Source of the DNA: Candidatus Bacteroides pullicola
GTDB taxonomy: Bacteria > Bacteroidota > Bacteroidia > Bacteroidales > Bacteroidaceae
Length of the DNA stretch: 64,000 nt
NCBI GenBank assembly: GCA_019115825.1
Contig: DXCV01000033.1
Coordinates: 62,001 to 126,000, forward strand
Direction of reading: 5' to 3'
The notes under the pieces are model-generated. The model did no database searches, was not told the origin of the DNA, and worked only from the letters and a program-made list of their open reading frames with translations. Position numbers and translations under genes: made by a program. Of this stretch, positions 25,829 to 33,867 are shown piece by piece. How positions within the stretch are numbered: the stretch's first letter is position 1; each line of letters begins with the position of its first letter.

Positions 25829-27025
25829 TTATTTCTTCAGGATGTCCATCGTGTCCGAAGCAATCATCAGTTCTTCGTCCGTCGGGATAACAACCACCTT
25901 CACCTTGGAGTCGTCTGTGGAGATGATAGCTTCCTCGCCGCGCACCTTATTCTTCTCGGCATCCAGCTTGACACCCATGAACTCCAGTCCCTCGCAGGCT
26001 GCCCAGCGGGCGGAAGCCTGGTTTTCGCCCACACCGCCGGTGAAGACGATGATGTCCACGCCACCCAGGGCAGCCGCATACGAACCGATGTACTTCTTCA
26101 TGCGGTAGAAATACATACGCTCGGCCAAGAGGGCACGTGGATTGCCGGCAGCAGCAGCGGCCTCGAGGTCGCGCATATCGCTCGATTCGCCGAAGATGCC
26201 CAGCACGCCGCTCTTCTTGTTCAGCAGGTTGGACATACCGGCAGCATCCAGTCCTTCTTTCTCCATGATGTAGGTCACGGCACCACCGTCGATGTCACCG
26301 CTGCGGGTACCCATCATCAGGCCCTCCAACGGAGTGAGGCCCATGCTGGTGTCCACGCTCTTGCCGTCCTTGATGGCCGTGATGGAACCGCCGTTGCCGA
26401 TGTGGCAGGTGATGATGCGCTTGCCTGCGGGGTCAACGCCCAGGAACTCGCATACGCGCTTCGATACATAGCGGTGGGACGTGCCGTGGAAGCCGTAGCG
26501 GCGGACGCCGTACTTCTGGTACAGTTCATAGGGCACGGCATACATGTAGGCGTAGTCGGGCATGGTCTGATGGAAGGCCGTGTCGAACACACCCACTTGG
26601 GGCACGTTGGGCAGAATGGCCGCGATGGCGTGCACACCCTTCAGGTTGGCGGGGTTGTGCAAGGGAGCCAAGTCGTTGCAGGCTTCGAAGGCAGCCAGCA
26701 CCTCCGGCGTCAGCAGGACGGATTGGCTGAACTTCTCGCCGCCGTGCACCATGCGGTGGCCTACTGCGTCGATTTCGTCCATCGACTTTACCACGCCATA
26801 CTCGGCGCCGGTCAGCGTCTGCAGGATGAATTCCACACCGGCCGTGTGCTCAGGGATGTCCTTCTCCAGGATTTTCTTCTCGCCGTTGGGCAAGGTCAAC
26901 TTCAGGAACGAGTCCTTCAAACCGATTTTCTCGATGCCTCCTTGGGCAATGACGGCCTTGTGGTCCATGTCGAACAACTTGTACTTGATGGACGAACTGC
27001 CGCAGTTCAATACTAATACTTTCAT
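25829..27025 (-). CDS. ackA: Acetate kinase
   Basis: 398 aa, standard length. Converts acetyl phosphate and ADP to acetate and ATP. Seen: N-terminal VLVLNCGSSSIKYKLFD (ATP/phosphate motif), VGHRMVHGGEKF, FDTAFHQTMPDYAYMYAVP, RRYGFHGTSHRYVS, ITCHIGNGGSITAIKDG and FTGGVGENQASAR. It follows pta in the same operon (20-bp gap), the classic acetate-forming pair in Bacteroides fermentation. Confidence 0.97.
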   Translation of the reverse strand: MKVLVLNCGSSSIKYKLFDMDHKAVIAQGGIEKIGLKDSFLKLTLPNGEKKILEKDIPEHTAGVEFILQTLTGAEYGVVKSMDEIDAVGHRMVHGGEKFSQSVLLTPEVLAAFEACNDLAPLHNPANLKGVHAIAAILPNVPQVGVFDTAFHQTMPDYAYMYAVPYELYQKYGVRRYGFHGTSHRYVSKRVCEFLGVDPAGKRIITCHIGNGGSITAIKDGKSVDTSMGLTPLEGLMMGTRSGDIDGGAVTYIMEKEGLDAAGMSNLLNKKSGVLGIFGESSDMRDLEAAAAAGNPRALLAERMYFYRMKKYIGSYAAALGGVDIIVFTGGVGENQASARWAACEGLEFMGVKLDAEKNKVRGEEAIISTDDSKVKVVVIPTDEELMIASDTMDILKK

Positions 27026-27045
27026 GTCTATCAGATTATAGTGTG

Positions 27046-28062
27046 TTATTTCTGGTTTTTGGCGGCGATGGCCTGGTTGGCGGTGATGGCTATCATGCGG
27101 TAGACATCTTCAATGGAACAGCCGCGCGACAGGTCGTTCACCGGACGGGCAATGCCTTGCAGGATGGGGCCTACGGCATCGGCATGTCCCAGGCGTTGCA
27201 CGAGTTTGTAGGAGATGTTGCCTACCTCGAGCGACGGCACTACCAATACGTTGGCATGTCCGGCGATGGCCGAACCCGGAGCCTTGCTGGCACCTACCTC
27301 GGGCACGAGGGCGGCGTCGGCCTGCAACTCACCGTCGATGGCGATGTCCGGAGCCATTTCTTTGGCAAACTTCAGGGCTTCCACCACCTTGTCTACCACC
27401 TCATGTTTGGCAGAACCTTTCGTGGAGAAGCTCAGCAGGGCCACTTTCGGGTCGATGCCAACAACGGCCTGCGCCGTGCGTGCCGTGCTGATAGCAATTT
27501 CGGCCAACTGATGTGCGTCGGGCACGGGCGTCACAGCCACGTCGCCCATCACCAGGATGCCGTTCTTGCCATACTCGGGCGCATGGGTCAGCAGCAGCAT
27601 GGCGCCGGAGACGCACGTGATGCCCGGAGACGTCTTGATAATCTGCAAGGCGGGGCGCAGCACGTTGCCCGTCGTGTTGCGGGCACCGGCCAACTGGCCG
27701 TCGGCATCGCCGTTCTTGATCATCAGGCAGCCCAAGTACAAAGGATTGTGCACCAATTCGCGGGCCTCTTCGATGGTCATGCCTTTCTTTTTGCGCAGTT
27801 CGCACAACAGTTGTGCATATTCTTCCGCGCGGGGATTGTTATCCGGGTCGATGATAGTGGCCTTGCCAATGTTACCCAAGCCCCACTCTTTGGCGCAGGC
27901 ATGGATTTCATCCGGGTTGCCCAGCAAAATCAGGTCGGCAATTCCCTCTGTCAATACCAGGTTGGCAGCTTTCAATGTGCGTTCTTCCGTGCCTTCCGGA
28001 AGGACAATGCGTTGGCGGTTCGCTTTGGCGCGCTCAACGATTTCATTAATTAACCTCTGCAT
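27046..28062 (-). CDS. pta: Phosphate acetyltransferase
   Basis: 338-aa short-form Pta (catalytic domain only, without the BioD/DRTGG part of the E. coli enzyme). Exchanges CoA of acetyl-CoA for phosphate. Motifs: RIVLPEGTEERTLKAA, LVHNPLYLGCLMIKNGDADGQLAGA, VVGIDPKVALLSFSTKGSAKH, GELQADAALVPEVGASKAPGS and ANVLVVPSLEVGNISYKLVQR. First gene of pta-ackA. A -7 box TACTTTTG lies on the minus strand at 28128-28135. Confidence 0.96.
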   Translation of the reverse strand: MQRLINEIVERAKANRQRIVLPEGTEERTLKAANLVLTEGIADLILLGNPDEIHACAKEWGLGNIGKATIIDPDNNPRAEEYAQLLCELRKKKGMTIEEARELVHNPLYLGCLMIKNGDADGQLAGARNTTGNVLRPALQIIKTSPGITCVSGAMLLLTHAPEYGKNGILVMGDVAVTPVPDAHQLAEIAISTARTAQAVVGIDPKVALLSFSTKGSAKHEVVDKVVEALKFAKEMAPDIAIDGELQADAALVPEVGASKAPGSAIAGHANVLVVPSLEVGNISYKLVQRLGHADAVGPILQGIARPVNDLSRGCSIEDVYRMIAITANQAIAAKNQK

Positions 28063-28213
28063 GATAGTTATAATATGAATAATACTTGATTGTCACGTGC
28101 TAGCGGACAAGTTTCCGTCCGTCCCTGCAAAAGTACACATTTTTGATAGATGCAGATAGCAAAACGGGGCGCAATGTTGCACCCCATTCTGCCCTTATTG
28201 GATTTTTTAACAG

Positions 28214-29665
28214 TCAGAAGATGACTTGGGGGCCTACAGTCTTGTACTGCTCCATGCTGCTGCCCACGGGAGCACCGATATAGGTCGGGTCGCAAATCAC
28301 GTAGCGCGTACCGTCGGACAGCACCACGGCATCGCCCGACACCTCTTCCGTGAAGCGCACAGCCGAGGCAATGTGATCGGGATAATCCAGCAGAATGGCG
28401 TCCAGCCCCAGCAGGTCTTTCACCAATGTGGAGTAGAGCATCGCGCGGTCCTCGCAGTCGCAATACGGATAGTAGAACGTCTCGTCGGGGAAGAAAGGCT
28501 TTTCATACCCGAATTGCTCGCCGTCCGTCATGTATTGGAAGGACGTCTGTACGAAAGCCAGCAAGATGTTGGCCGCTTCTTCCTGCGACTTGCCGGCTAT
28601 GGCTTTGCGCAACTGGGCATACAAGGGTTCGCGCAATCCCTCGCTCATCGGTGCTTTGTAGTGAATCACCACGTCGCACTGGGGATAGTCCCGGTAGAAG
28701 TCTATCAAGTTCTTGTTGACCACCGTCTGCACACTCACCTTGCCGTCGGCCGAAGTGAAGGTGCGTGCCTCTTCGGCCATCGTCAGCGAGGGGATGCCCT
28801 CAATGTTCAGGTTGACCAGATTCTTGGCATCGGCAAAGTCTTGCTTGTAGGTATAGATACGCATGGAGGCATCGGGCACCGGCTCGAACACATAGTATTT
28901 GTCGCCGTTGATGCGCAGGTAGGGCGTGTCATAAATGGTGCCTACTGGGGCCACCATCAGCTTCAGCCGGTCATCTATCTTGGCCAAGCGTACTTTGTAG
29001 CCGGACTTGTTGAGCAGAAACATCTGCAGGAAGGCCACGTCGTCGGGACGGTTTGTCCCGAACAATTGTTCGCCAATCTGCTTGCTCAGCGAAACATAGG
29101 CCCAGTCACTGAGGCACTTTTCTTTCTTCAGCGTCATGCAGTCGTGGATGAAAGGCTCATAGTCCTTGGCGCACAACTCTTTCCAGGCATCGGCCACGTT
29201 GGCTTCCTGAATGCCGGCCAATGAAATGTCTTCGACGGCGTCCGTCGCCACCTCAAAGTCCGTGCCATAGAAAGTCACCGTCGTGCGGTAGACGCTTCGC
29301 CCGGGTTTCACCGTGGGCGGGACCACAAGGACAGGTTTGTAGGGCGCCGGCTCTTGGGGCGTTTTCAGGCCGCCGGGCTTGATGTCCATGGGCGGCATCT
29401 CCGGTTTCGTCTTGTCAAACTCCACCGGCTTGGGCGGCTCGGGACGGACAGGCGCGGGTTCGGGCGCAAAGGCATCGTATGCCTCCCACGCAGCCCTTAG
29501 GAAAGACTCGTATTCGGCGTCCGCTTTGCTCTTGAAGTCGCCGTAGGCCTGTTGCTGTTGCTTGGCGAAGTCTTCAAACTCCTTTTCCATGTCTTGCGCG
29601 CACAAAGGCGCTCCCGGTAACAGCAAAGCCAGGCACGCCGTCAGCACGCTTCTCATCTTGTTCAT
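28214..29665 (-). CDS. Exported protein with transglutaminase-like C-terminal domain
   Basis: 483 aa. Signal peptide (LLLPGAPLCAQ), a charged coiled-coil-like stretch (KEFEDFAKQQQQAYGDFKSK), and a Pro-rich linker (PEPAPVRPEPPKPVEF). The C-terminal third has a transglutaminase-like triad pattern: Cys in YCDCEDRAMLYSTLVKD, His in DYPDHIASAV, Asp in YVICDPTYIGAPVGSS. A periplasmic cysteine protease or crosslinking role is possible. It lies 28 bp downstream of the 228-aa gene and is probably co-transcribed with it. Confidence 0.7.
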   Translation of the reverse strand: MNKMRSVLTACLALLLPGAPLCAQDMEKEFEDFAKQQQQAYGDFKSKADAEYESFLRAAWEAYDAFAPEPAPVRPEPPKPVEFDKTKPEMPPMDIKPGGLKTPQEPAPYKPVLVVPPTVKPGRSVYRTTVTFYGTDFEVATDAVEDISLAGIQEANVADAWKELCAKDYEPFIHDCMTLKKEKCLSDWAYVSLSKQIGEQLFGTNRPDDVAFLQMFLLNKSGYKVRLAKIDDRLKLMVAPVGTIYDTPYLRINGDKYYVFEPVPDASMRIYTYKQDFADAKNLVNLNIEGIPSLTMAEEARTFTSADGKVSVQTVVNKNLIDFYRDYPQCDVVIHYKAPMSEGLREPLYAQLRKAIAGKSQEEAANILLAFVQTSFQYMTDGEQFGYEKPFFPDETFYYPYCDCEDRAMLYSTLVKDLLGLDAILLDYPDHIASAVRFTEEVSGDAVVLSDGTRYVICDPTYIGAPVGSSMEQYKTVGPQVIF

Positions 29666-29693
29666 ATCGCAATCTGCCGTACCTGCTCTTTGA

Positions 29694-30380
29694 TTATTCG
29701 TAACCGAGTTTGTCCAATTCCTGGGCCAGTCTTTCCGATTTTTCGGCCAGGGACTTGCGTATGGCCTTGATAGCCGTTTCGTTGACCATCTTGGCCGTGC
29801 AGCCGATGGTGACCATCACTTCCACGTTGTTGTTGGGCAAGGTGCGGTAGACCTCCACCAGGGGAATCGTCCGTCCCAGTGTGCCGGAGATAATGCTCTT
29901 GCTGGTTGCCACCATTTCGGTCAGGCTGGCTGCTTCTTCCTGGCCCATGTCGTTGTTGGCCACTTTGTCTTCAATCAGTTGCGTCACCTTTGTCTGGATT
30001 TGTCCCGCAATGTCTATCTTGGCGGCGTTCGTGGCCTGCAAGGCGGCTGCCGACTGGTTTCCGCCGATGATTCTGGACGTAGCCACATACCAGTACGGAT
30101 TGCCTTCCATGTCCAGTTCTGCCTGTTTCTCCCAGGCATTTTCCAGTTGCTTCTCCAGGGGGAGTTTGCCTATTGGTGTGCGGAAACCTTCTTTCTTCAA
30201 CGCCTTGGCTTCCTTGCGCGCTTCTTTCAGCGCCTTTTTCTTCAAGTCCTTATCCAGCACTTTCTCATATTTCAATAACGCTTCGCGTGCCTCGCCCGTG
30301 GCTTTCTGTTGGGCGTTCACATTCACGACAAACATCAGGGCGATGGCTGTCAATACGGTCATAAAGATTCCTTTTCTCAT
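29694..30380 (-). CDS. Exported LPP20-like protein of unknown function
   Basis: 228 aa. Signal peptide MRKGIFMTVLTAIALMFVVN with cleavage near VNAQ. A Lys-rich coiled coil (LDKDLKKKALKEARKEAKAL) is followed by a segment resembling LPP20/FlgT-like domains: YWYVATSRIIGGNQSAAALQA, DIAGQIQTKVTQLIED and the closing VMVTIGCTAKMVNE. Function unknown. A -7 box TACATTTG with a TTTC -33 lies on the minus strand at 30446-30477. First gene of the pair with the transglutaminase-like protein. Confidence 0.65.
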   Translation of the reverse strand: MRKGIFMTVLTAIALMFVVNVNAQQKATGEAREALLKYEKVLDKDLKKKALKEARKEAKALKKEGFRTPIGKLPLEKQLENAWEKQAELDMEGNPYWYVATSRIIGGNQSAAALQATNAAKIDIAGQIQTKVTQLIEDKVANNDMGQEEAASLTEMVATSKSIISGTLGRTIPLVEVYRTLPNNNVEVMVTIGCTAKMVNETAIKAIRKSLAEKSERLAQELDKLGYE

Positions 30381-30578
30381 AATCTTCTTTAATTTATAGG
30401 GTTAATTATGCCTATCCGAGTACATGGCATACTCTAACATGAGGACAAATGTAGATAATTATTTTGAAAAAGCGAAAGCCGTTTTCCACATTTTTTTCAA
30501 GATGCAAGCCTATCCGGTGGAAAGTGGAAACCCAGTGGACGGAAATAGGGATGAAAAAACTGCCCCGGTTGCCGTCCG

Positions 30579-30666
30579 GGATGGGGTATGCCTGCGCCCG
30601 TGCTTACCCGTACCTGCGCCCGTGCTTAGGCGTACCTGCGTCCATGGGCGCAGATATACCTAAGCA
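30579..30666. repeat. TGCTTAGG-family 22-bp array with terminal palindrome
   Basis: Four 22-bp units at 30579, 30601, 30623 and 30645. The second and third begin TGCTTACCCGTACC and TGCTTAGGCGTACC. The fourth is the inverse of the third, so 30623-30666 is a 44-bp palindrome. The array lies in the 398-bp gap between divergent genes, which also has the lrgA -7 box TACCTTTG at 30718-30725. No gene is seen in the gap. Confidence 0.8.
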
Positions 30667-30778
30667 AGCCCGGAAAAAAACTGCTCCGGACGCGCACCAA
30701 GCAACGGAAAGAATGTGTACCTTTGCGCCCGTTTTCAGAGATAACGTGTTTTTATTATAGATTGAAACCTAATAGATT

Positions 30779-31117
30779 ATGATTCGTCAATGTGCCATCC
30801 TCTTCGGATGCCTCGCGTTGGGCGAGCTGGTGGTCTGGCTGACGGGCGTCAAGCTGCCGTCCAGCATCATCGGGATGCTGTTGCTCACCCTGTTCCTCAA
30901 GTTGGGTTGGATCAAGCTGCACTGGGTGCAGGGGATGTCCGACTTCCTGGTAGCCAACCTCGGATTCTTCTTCGTGCCGCCCGGCGTGGCGCTGATGCTT
31001 TACTTCGACATCATCCGGGCCGAATTCTGGCCCATCGTGACCGCCACCGTGGTCAGCACGCTCCTGGTGCTGGTCGTGACGGGCTGGGTGCATCAACTGG
31101 CGCGGAAAATCAAATAA
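30779..31117 (+). CDS. lrgA: CidA/LrgA family membrane protein
   Basis: 112-aa membrane protein with about four helices: CAILFGCLALGELVVWLTGV, LPSSIIGMLLLTLFLKL, FLVANLGFFFVPPGVALML and VTATVVSTLLVLVVTGWVHQ. The PSSIIGMLLL and NLGFFFVPPGVALM motifs define LrgA/CidA, the holin-like partner of LrgB. In other bacteria LrgAB handles pyruvate/glycolate transport or murein hydrolase control. It stands 28 bp upstream of lrgB. Confidence 0.9.
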   Translation: MIRQCAILFGCLALGELVVWLTGVKLPSSIIGMLLLTLFLKLGWIKLHWVQGMSDFLVANLGFFFVPPGVALMLYFDIIRAEFWPIVTATVVSTLLVLVVTGWVHQLARKIK

Positions 31118-31145
31118 CAATCATTGACTATTAACCATTAATCCC

Positions 31146-31841
31146 ATGTCTTTCTTAGAGAACGAATTTTTCCTGCTGGCCGTCACGTTCGCCGTGTTCT
31201 TCCTGGCCAAGCTGCTGCAAAAGAAAACGGGGCTGATGCTGCTCAACCCCATCCTCCTGGCCATTGCCGTGCTCATCATCTTCCTGAAGACGGCCGGCAT
31301 CAGTTATGAGACGTACAGCGAGGGCGGCCACCTCATCGAGTTCTGGCTGAAGCCCGCCGTGGTGGCCTTGGGTGTGCCCCTCTACCTCCAGTTGGAGACC
31401 ATCAAGAAGCAACTGCTGCCCATCCTGCTGAGTCAACTGGCGGGCTGCGTGGTGGGCGTCGTGTCCGTGGTGCTCATTGCCAAGTGGATGGGTGCGTCGG
31501 AGGAAATCATCTATTCGCTGGCCCCCAAGTCGGTGACGACCCCCATCGCCATGGAAGTGACCCAATCGCTGGGCGGCATCCCGTCGTTGACGGCGGCGGT
31601 CGTGGTGTGCGTGGGGTTGCTGGGCGGCATCTTGGGCTTCAAGACCTTGAAGCTGACCCACGTAGGCAGCCCGATGGCCCAAGGTCTCTCCATGGGCACA
31701 GCGGCCCACGCCGTAGGCACCTCCACCGCCATGGATGTCAGCCGCAAGTATGGCGCCTTCGCCAGCCTGGGACTGACGTTGAACGGCATCTTCACGGCAT
31801 TGCTGACCCCCACCATTCTGCGGTGGCTGGGGCTGTTGTGA
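31146..31841 (+). CDS. lrgB: LrgB family membrane protein
   Basis: 231-aa LrgB/CidB/YohK protein with multiple hydrophobic segments. Conserved motifs: LNPILLAIAVLIIFLK, FWLKPAVVALGVPLYLQLE, SLAPKSVTTPIAMEVTQSLGG and MGTAAHAVGTSTAMDVSRKYGAFASLGL. Forms the two-part LrgAB system with the gene before it. It converges with cdaA, the stops being about 13 bp apart with no obvious terminator. Confidence 0.9.
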   Translation: MSFLENEFFLLAVTFAVFFLAKLLQKKTGLMLLNPILLAIAVLIIFLKTAGISYETYSEGGHLIEFWLKPAVVALGVPLYLQLETIKKQLLPILLSQLAGCVVGVVSVVLIAKWMGASEEIIYSLAPKSVTTPIAMEVTQSLGGIPSLTAAVVVCVGLLGGILGFKTLKLTHVGSPMAQGLSMGTAAHAVGTSTAMDVSRKYGAFASLGLTLNGIFTALLTPTILRWLGLL

Positions 31842-31854
31842 CGAATCGAACGGA

Positions 31855-32616
31855 TTATTGTTTGGTCAGCAGACTTTCCAATCCCTCGGCATTGAGGCGC
31901 AGGTGGAACTGCCCTTTGTAGGCTACGGAAATGCCGCCCGTTTCCTCGGACACGATGATGGCGTGGGCGTCGGATACTTGCGAGATGCCCAGCGCGGCAC
32001 GGTGGCGCAAGCCCAGCTCCTTGGGGATGTCCAGGTTGTGGGATACGGGCAGGATGCATCCGGCGGCCTTGATTCGCTTCTTGCTGATGACCATCGCGCC
32101 GTCGTGCAGGGGGCTGTTCTTGAAGAAGATGTTCTCGATGAGCCGCTGGTTGATGTTGGCGTCGATGAGGTCGCCCGTGCGCACCACGTCGTCCAGCGGC
32201 ATGTCGTGCTCGATGACGATCAGCGCGCCCACCTTCTGCCGGCCCATGCTGACACAGGCCATCACGATGGGCATGATGTCCTCGTGGGTGACGTCGGCCT
32301 GCTTGTTTCCCGTAAAGAAATTGACGAACTTCTTGATGTGCCGGTGCGAGCCCAGCGTCAGCAGGAAGCGGCGTATCTCCTCCTGAAAGAGGATGATGAG
32401 GGCCAGCACGCCCACACTGACCAACTTGTCGAAGATGGAGCCCAGGAGCTTCATCTCCAGCACTTGCGACACGACCAGCCAGATGAGTATGAACACCAGG
32501 ATGCCGATGAACACGTTGAGGGAGCCGGAAGCCTTCATCAGCTTGTAGGTGTAGTACAGCAGCAGGGCCACCAGCAGGATGTCAATGAAGTCTTTTATGC
32601 CAAATGCGAAGAACAC
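31855..32616 (-). CDS. cdaA: Diadenylate cyclase CdaA (c-di-AMP synthase)
   Basis: 253 aa. Three N-terminal hydrophobic segments (IDILLVALLLYYTYKLM; LNVFIGILVFILIWLVV; VGVLALIILFQEEIRR) precede the DAC domain with SPLHDGAMVI, the DGA motif, and ELGLRHRAALGISQVSDAHAIIVSEETGG, the RHR motif. It makes the second messenger c-di-AMP, tied to cell-wall and potassium control. folP lies directly upstream, a pairing usual in Bacteroidetes. Confidence 0.94.
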   Translation of the reverse strand: MFFAFGIKDFIDILLVALLLYYTYKLMKASGSLNVFIGILVFILIWLVVSQVLEMKLLGSIFDKLVSVGVLALIILFQEEIRRFLLTLGSHRHIKKFVNFFTGNKQADVTHEDIMPIVMACVSMGRQKVGALIVIEHDMPLDDVVRTGDLIDANINQRLIENIFFKNSPLHDGAMVISKKRIKAAGCILPVSHNLDIPKELGLRHRAALGISQVSDAHAIIVSEETGGISVAYKGQFHLRLNAEGLESLLTKQ

Positions 32617-32661
32617 GGGAGGAATGGTTAAGGGTTAATGATTAATGGTTAATGGTCAATG
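32617..32661. repeat. TTAATGGT-type spacer repeat at the folP/cdaA junction
   Basis: The gap holds GGTTAAGGGTTAATGATTAATGG and TTAATGGTCAATGG words in sequence (each quoted separately), like the ddl/acyltransferase gap at 3616-3655. It reaches into folP, encoding the last residues APLTINH and its stop. Confidence 0.6.
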
Positions 32662-33508
32662 GGGCCTGGGCTTGCATCGCCTGCACCAGCCGGACGGCCT
32701 CCACGGCGGGACGGACGTCGTGCACGCGGAGGATGGAGGCACCCTTCGTTAGGCAGAGGGTATTGAGCACGGTGGTGCCGTTCAGGGCCTCGGCGGGCGT
32801 GATGTCCAGCACCTTGGTTATCATCGACTTGCGCGAGATGCCGGCCAATACAGGCAGGCCGAAGACGGAAGGGAACTCGTCCAGGTGGGCCAACAGCGCG
32901 TAATTGTCCTCCACGGTCTTGCCGAAGCCGAAGCCGGGGTCGAGGATGATGTCCTTCTGGCCCAAGTCGCGCAACTGCTGCACCTTGCGGGCGAAATAGA
33001 GGAATACCTCGCTCAACACATTCTCATAGTGCGGCTTGTCCTGCATGGTCTGCGGCGTGCCCTGCATGTGCATCAGGACGTAGGGGACACCCAGCCGGGC
33101 CACGGTGGGAAACATCTCCGCATCCATCTCGCCGCCGGAAATATCGTTGATGATGGCTGCGCCATATTCCTCCACACACATCCGCGCCACGTCCGCCCGG
33201 AAGGTATCGACGGACACCACGGCGTCGGAACATACCCGGCGGATGACCTCAAGTCCGAGGCGCAGGCGTTCACGTTCTTCTTCAGGCGAGACATCGGCCG
33301 CCCCCGGTCTGGACGAGTAGCCGCCAATGTCCAGAATATCGGCTCCCTCGGCCAGGAGTTGCTCCATGCGGCGGGCGATGGTGTCCTCCGTCTGCGTGCG
33401 GCTGCCGGCGAAGAACGAGTCGGGCGTCACGTTGACGATGCCCATCACGCGGGGCGTGGAAAGGTCCATCAGCGTGCCGTTCACATTTATCGTATAGGTT
33501 GTCTGCAT
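32642..33508 (-). CDS. folP: Dihydropteroate synthase
   Basis: 288 aa from the ATG at 33508; the frame extends 45 bp upstream but that part overlaps the promoter. Joins pABA with dihydropterin pyrophosphate in folate synthesis; the target of sulfonamides. Motifs: VMGIVNVTPDSFFAGSR, ADILDIGGYSSRPGA, VVSVDTFRADVA, INDISGGEMDAEMF, YVLMHMQGTPQTMQ and DIILDPGFGFGKTVEDN, then AGISRKSMI. It is the first gene of a folP-cdaA operon. Its last codons lie in a spacer repeat. Confidence 0.95.
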   Translation of the reverse strand: MQTTYTINVNGTLMDLSTPRVMGIVNVTPDSFFAGSRTQTEDTIARRMEQLLAEGADILDIGGYSSRPGAADVSPEEERERLRLGLEVIRRVCSDAVVSVDTFRADVARMCVEEYGAAIINDISGGEMDAEMFPTVARLGVPYVLMHMQGTPQTMQDKPHYENVLSEVFLYFARKVQQLRDLGQKDIILDPGFGFGKTVEDNYALLAHLDEFPSVFGLPVLAGISRKSMITKVLDITPAEALNGTTVLNTLCLTKGASILRVHDVRPAVEAVRLVQAMQAQAPLTINH

Positions 33509-33532
33509 AATCTGCTTTTTGTTTAGTCTCTG

Positions 33533-33562
33533 CAAAAGTAAGGAAAAAAGCACTACCCCAAA
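33533..33562 (-). promoter_or_regulatory. Predicted folP-cdaA promoter
   Basis: Minus-strand -7 TACTTTTG (complement of 33533-33540) with TTTG (complement of 33559-33562) 18 bp away, a near-consensus pair, 25 bp upstream of the folP ATG. Confidence 0.6.
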
Positions 33563-33608
33563 CCCACGCGCCCGTTTTTTTCGTCGGATGGTTGCAAATA
33601 GATTGGGT

Positions 33609-33807
33609 ATGTTCAGGCATCCCTAACGACTACATGAAGCAAAAGTGGCACTTTTGGTAGGCAAAGGTCTTACCTTTGGTAGGAAAAGGTGGCACTGATT
33701 CTATAAAAAGGTGGCACCTTTATTATAAAAAGGTGGCACCTCTTTTAGGACAAGATGCTTACTACCCTTCGCTTCTTGATGCTATAAACTCATATTGAAC
33801 ATCTACT
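33609..33807. repeat. GGTGGCACC 22-bp repeat element (copy B, complete)
   Basis: Six contiguous 22-bp units start at 33639, 33661, 33683, 33705, 33727 and 33749. Most contain the palindrome AAAGGTGGCACCTTT or a variant. Flanks shared with copy C: AACGACTACATGA on the left and ACTACCCTTCGCTTCTTGAT then GCTATAAACT on the right. The ends carry an inverted ATGTTCA word (33609-33615 and complement near 33796). It lies upstream of topB and apart from any coding sequence. Confidence 0.85.
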
Positions 33808-33867
33808 GGGCTGTTTCAGACTTTCCCCTTTTTTCGTACCTTTGCCCCGCCAAAAACCGAATAGATA

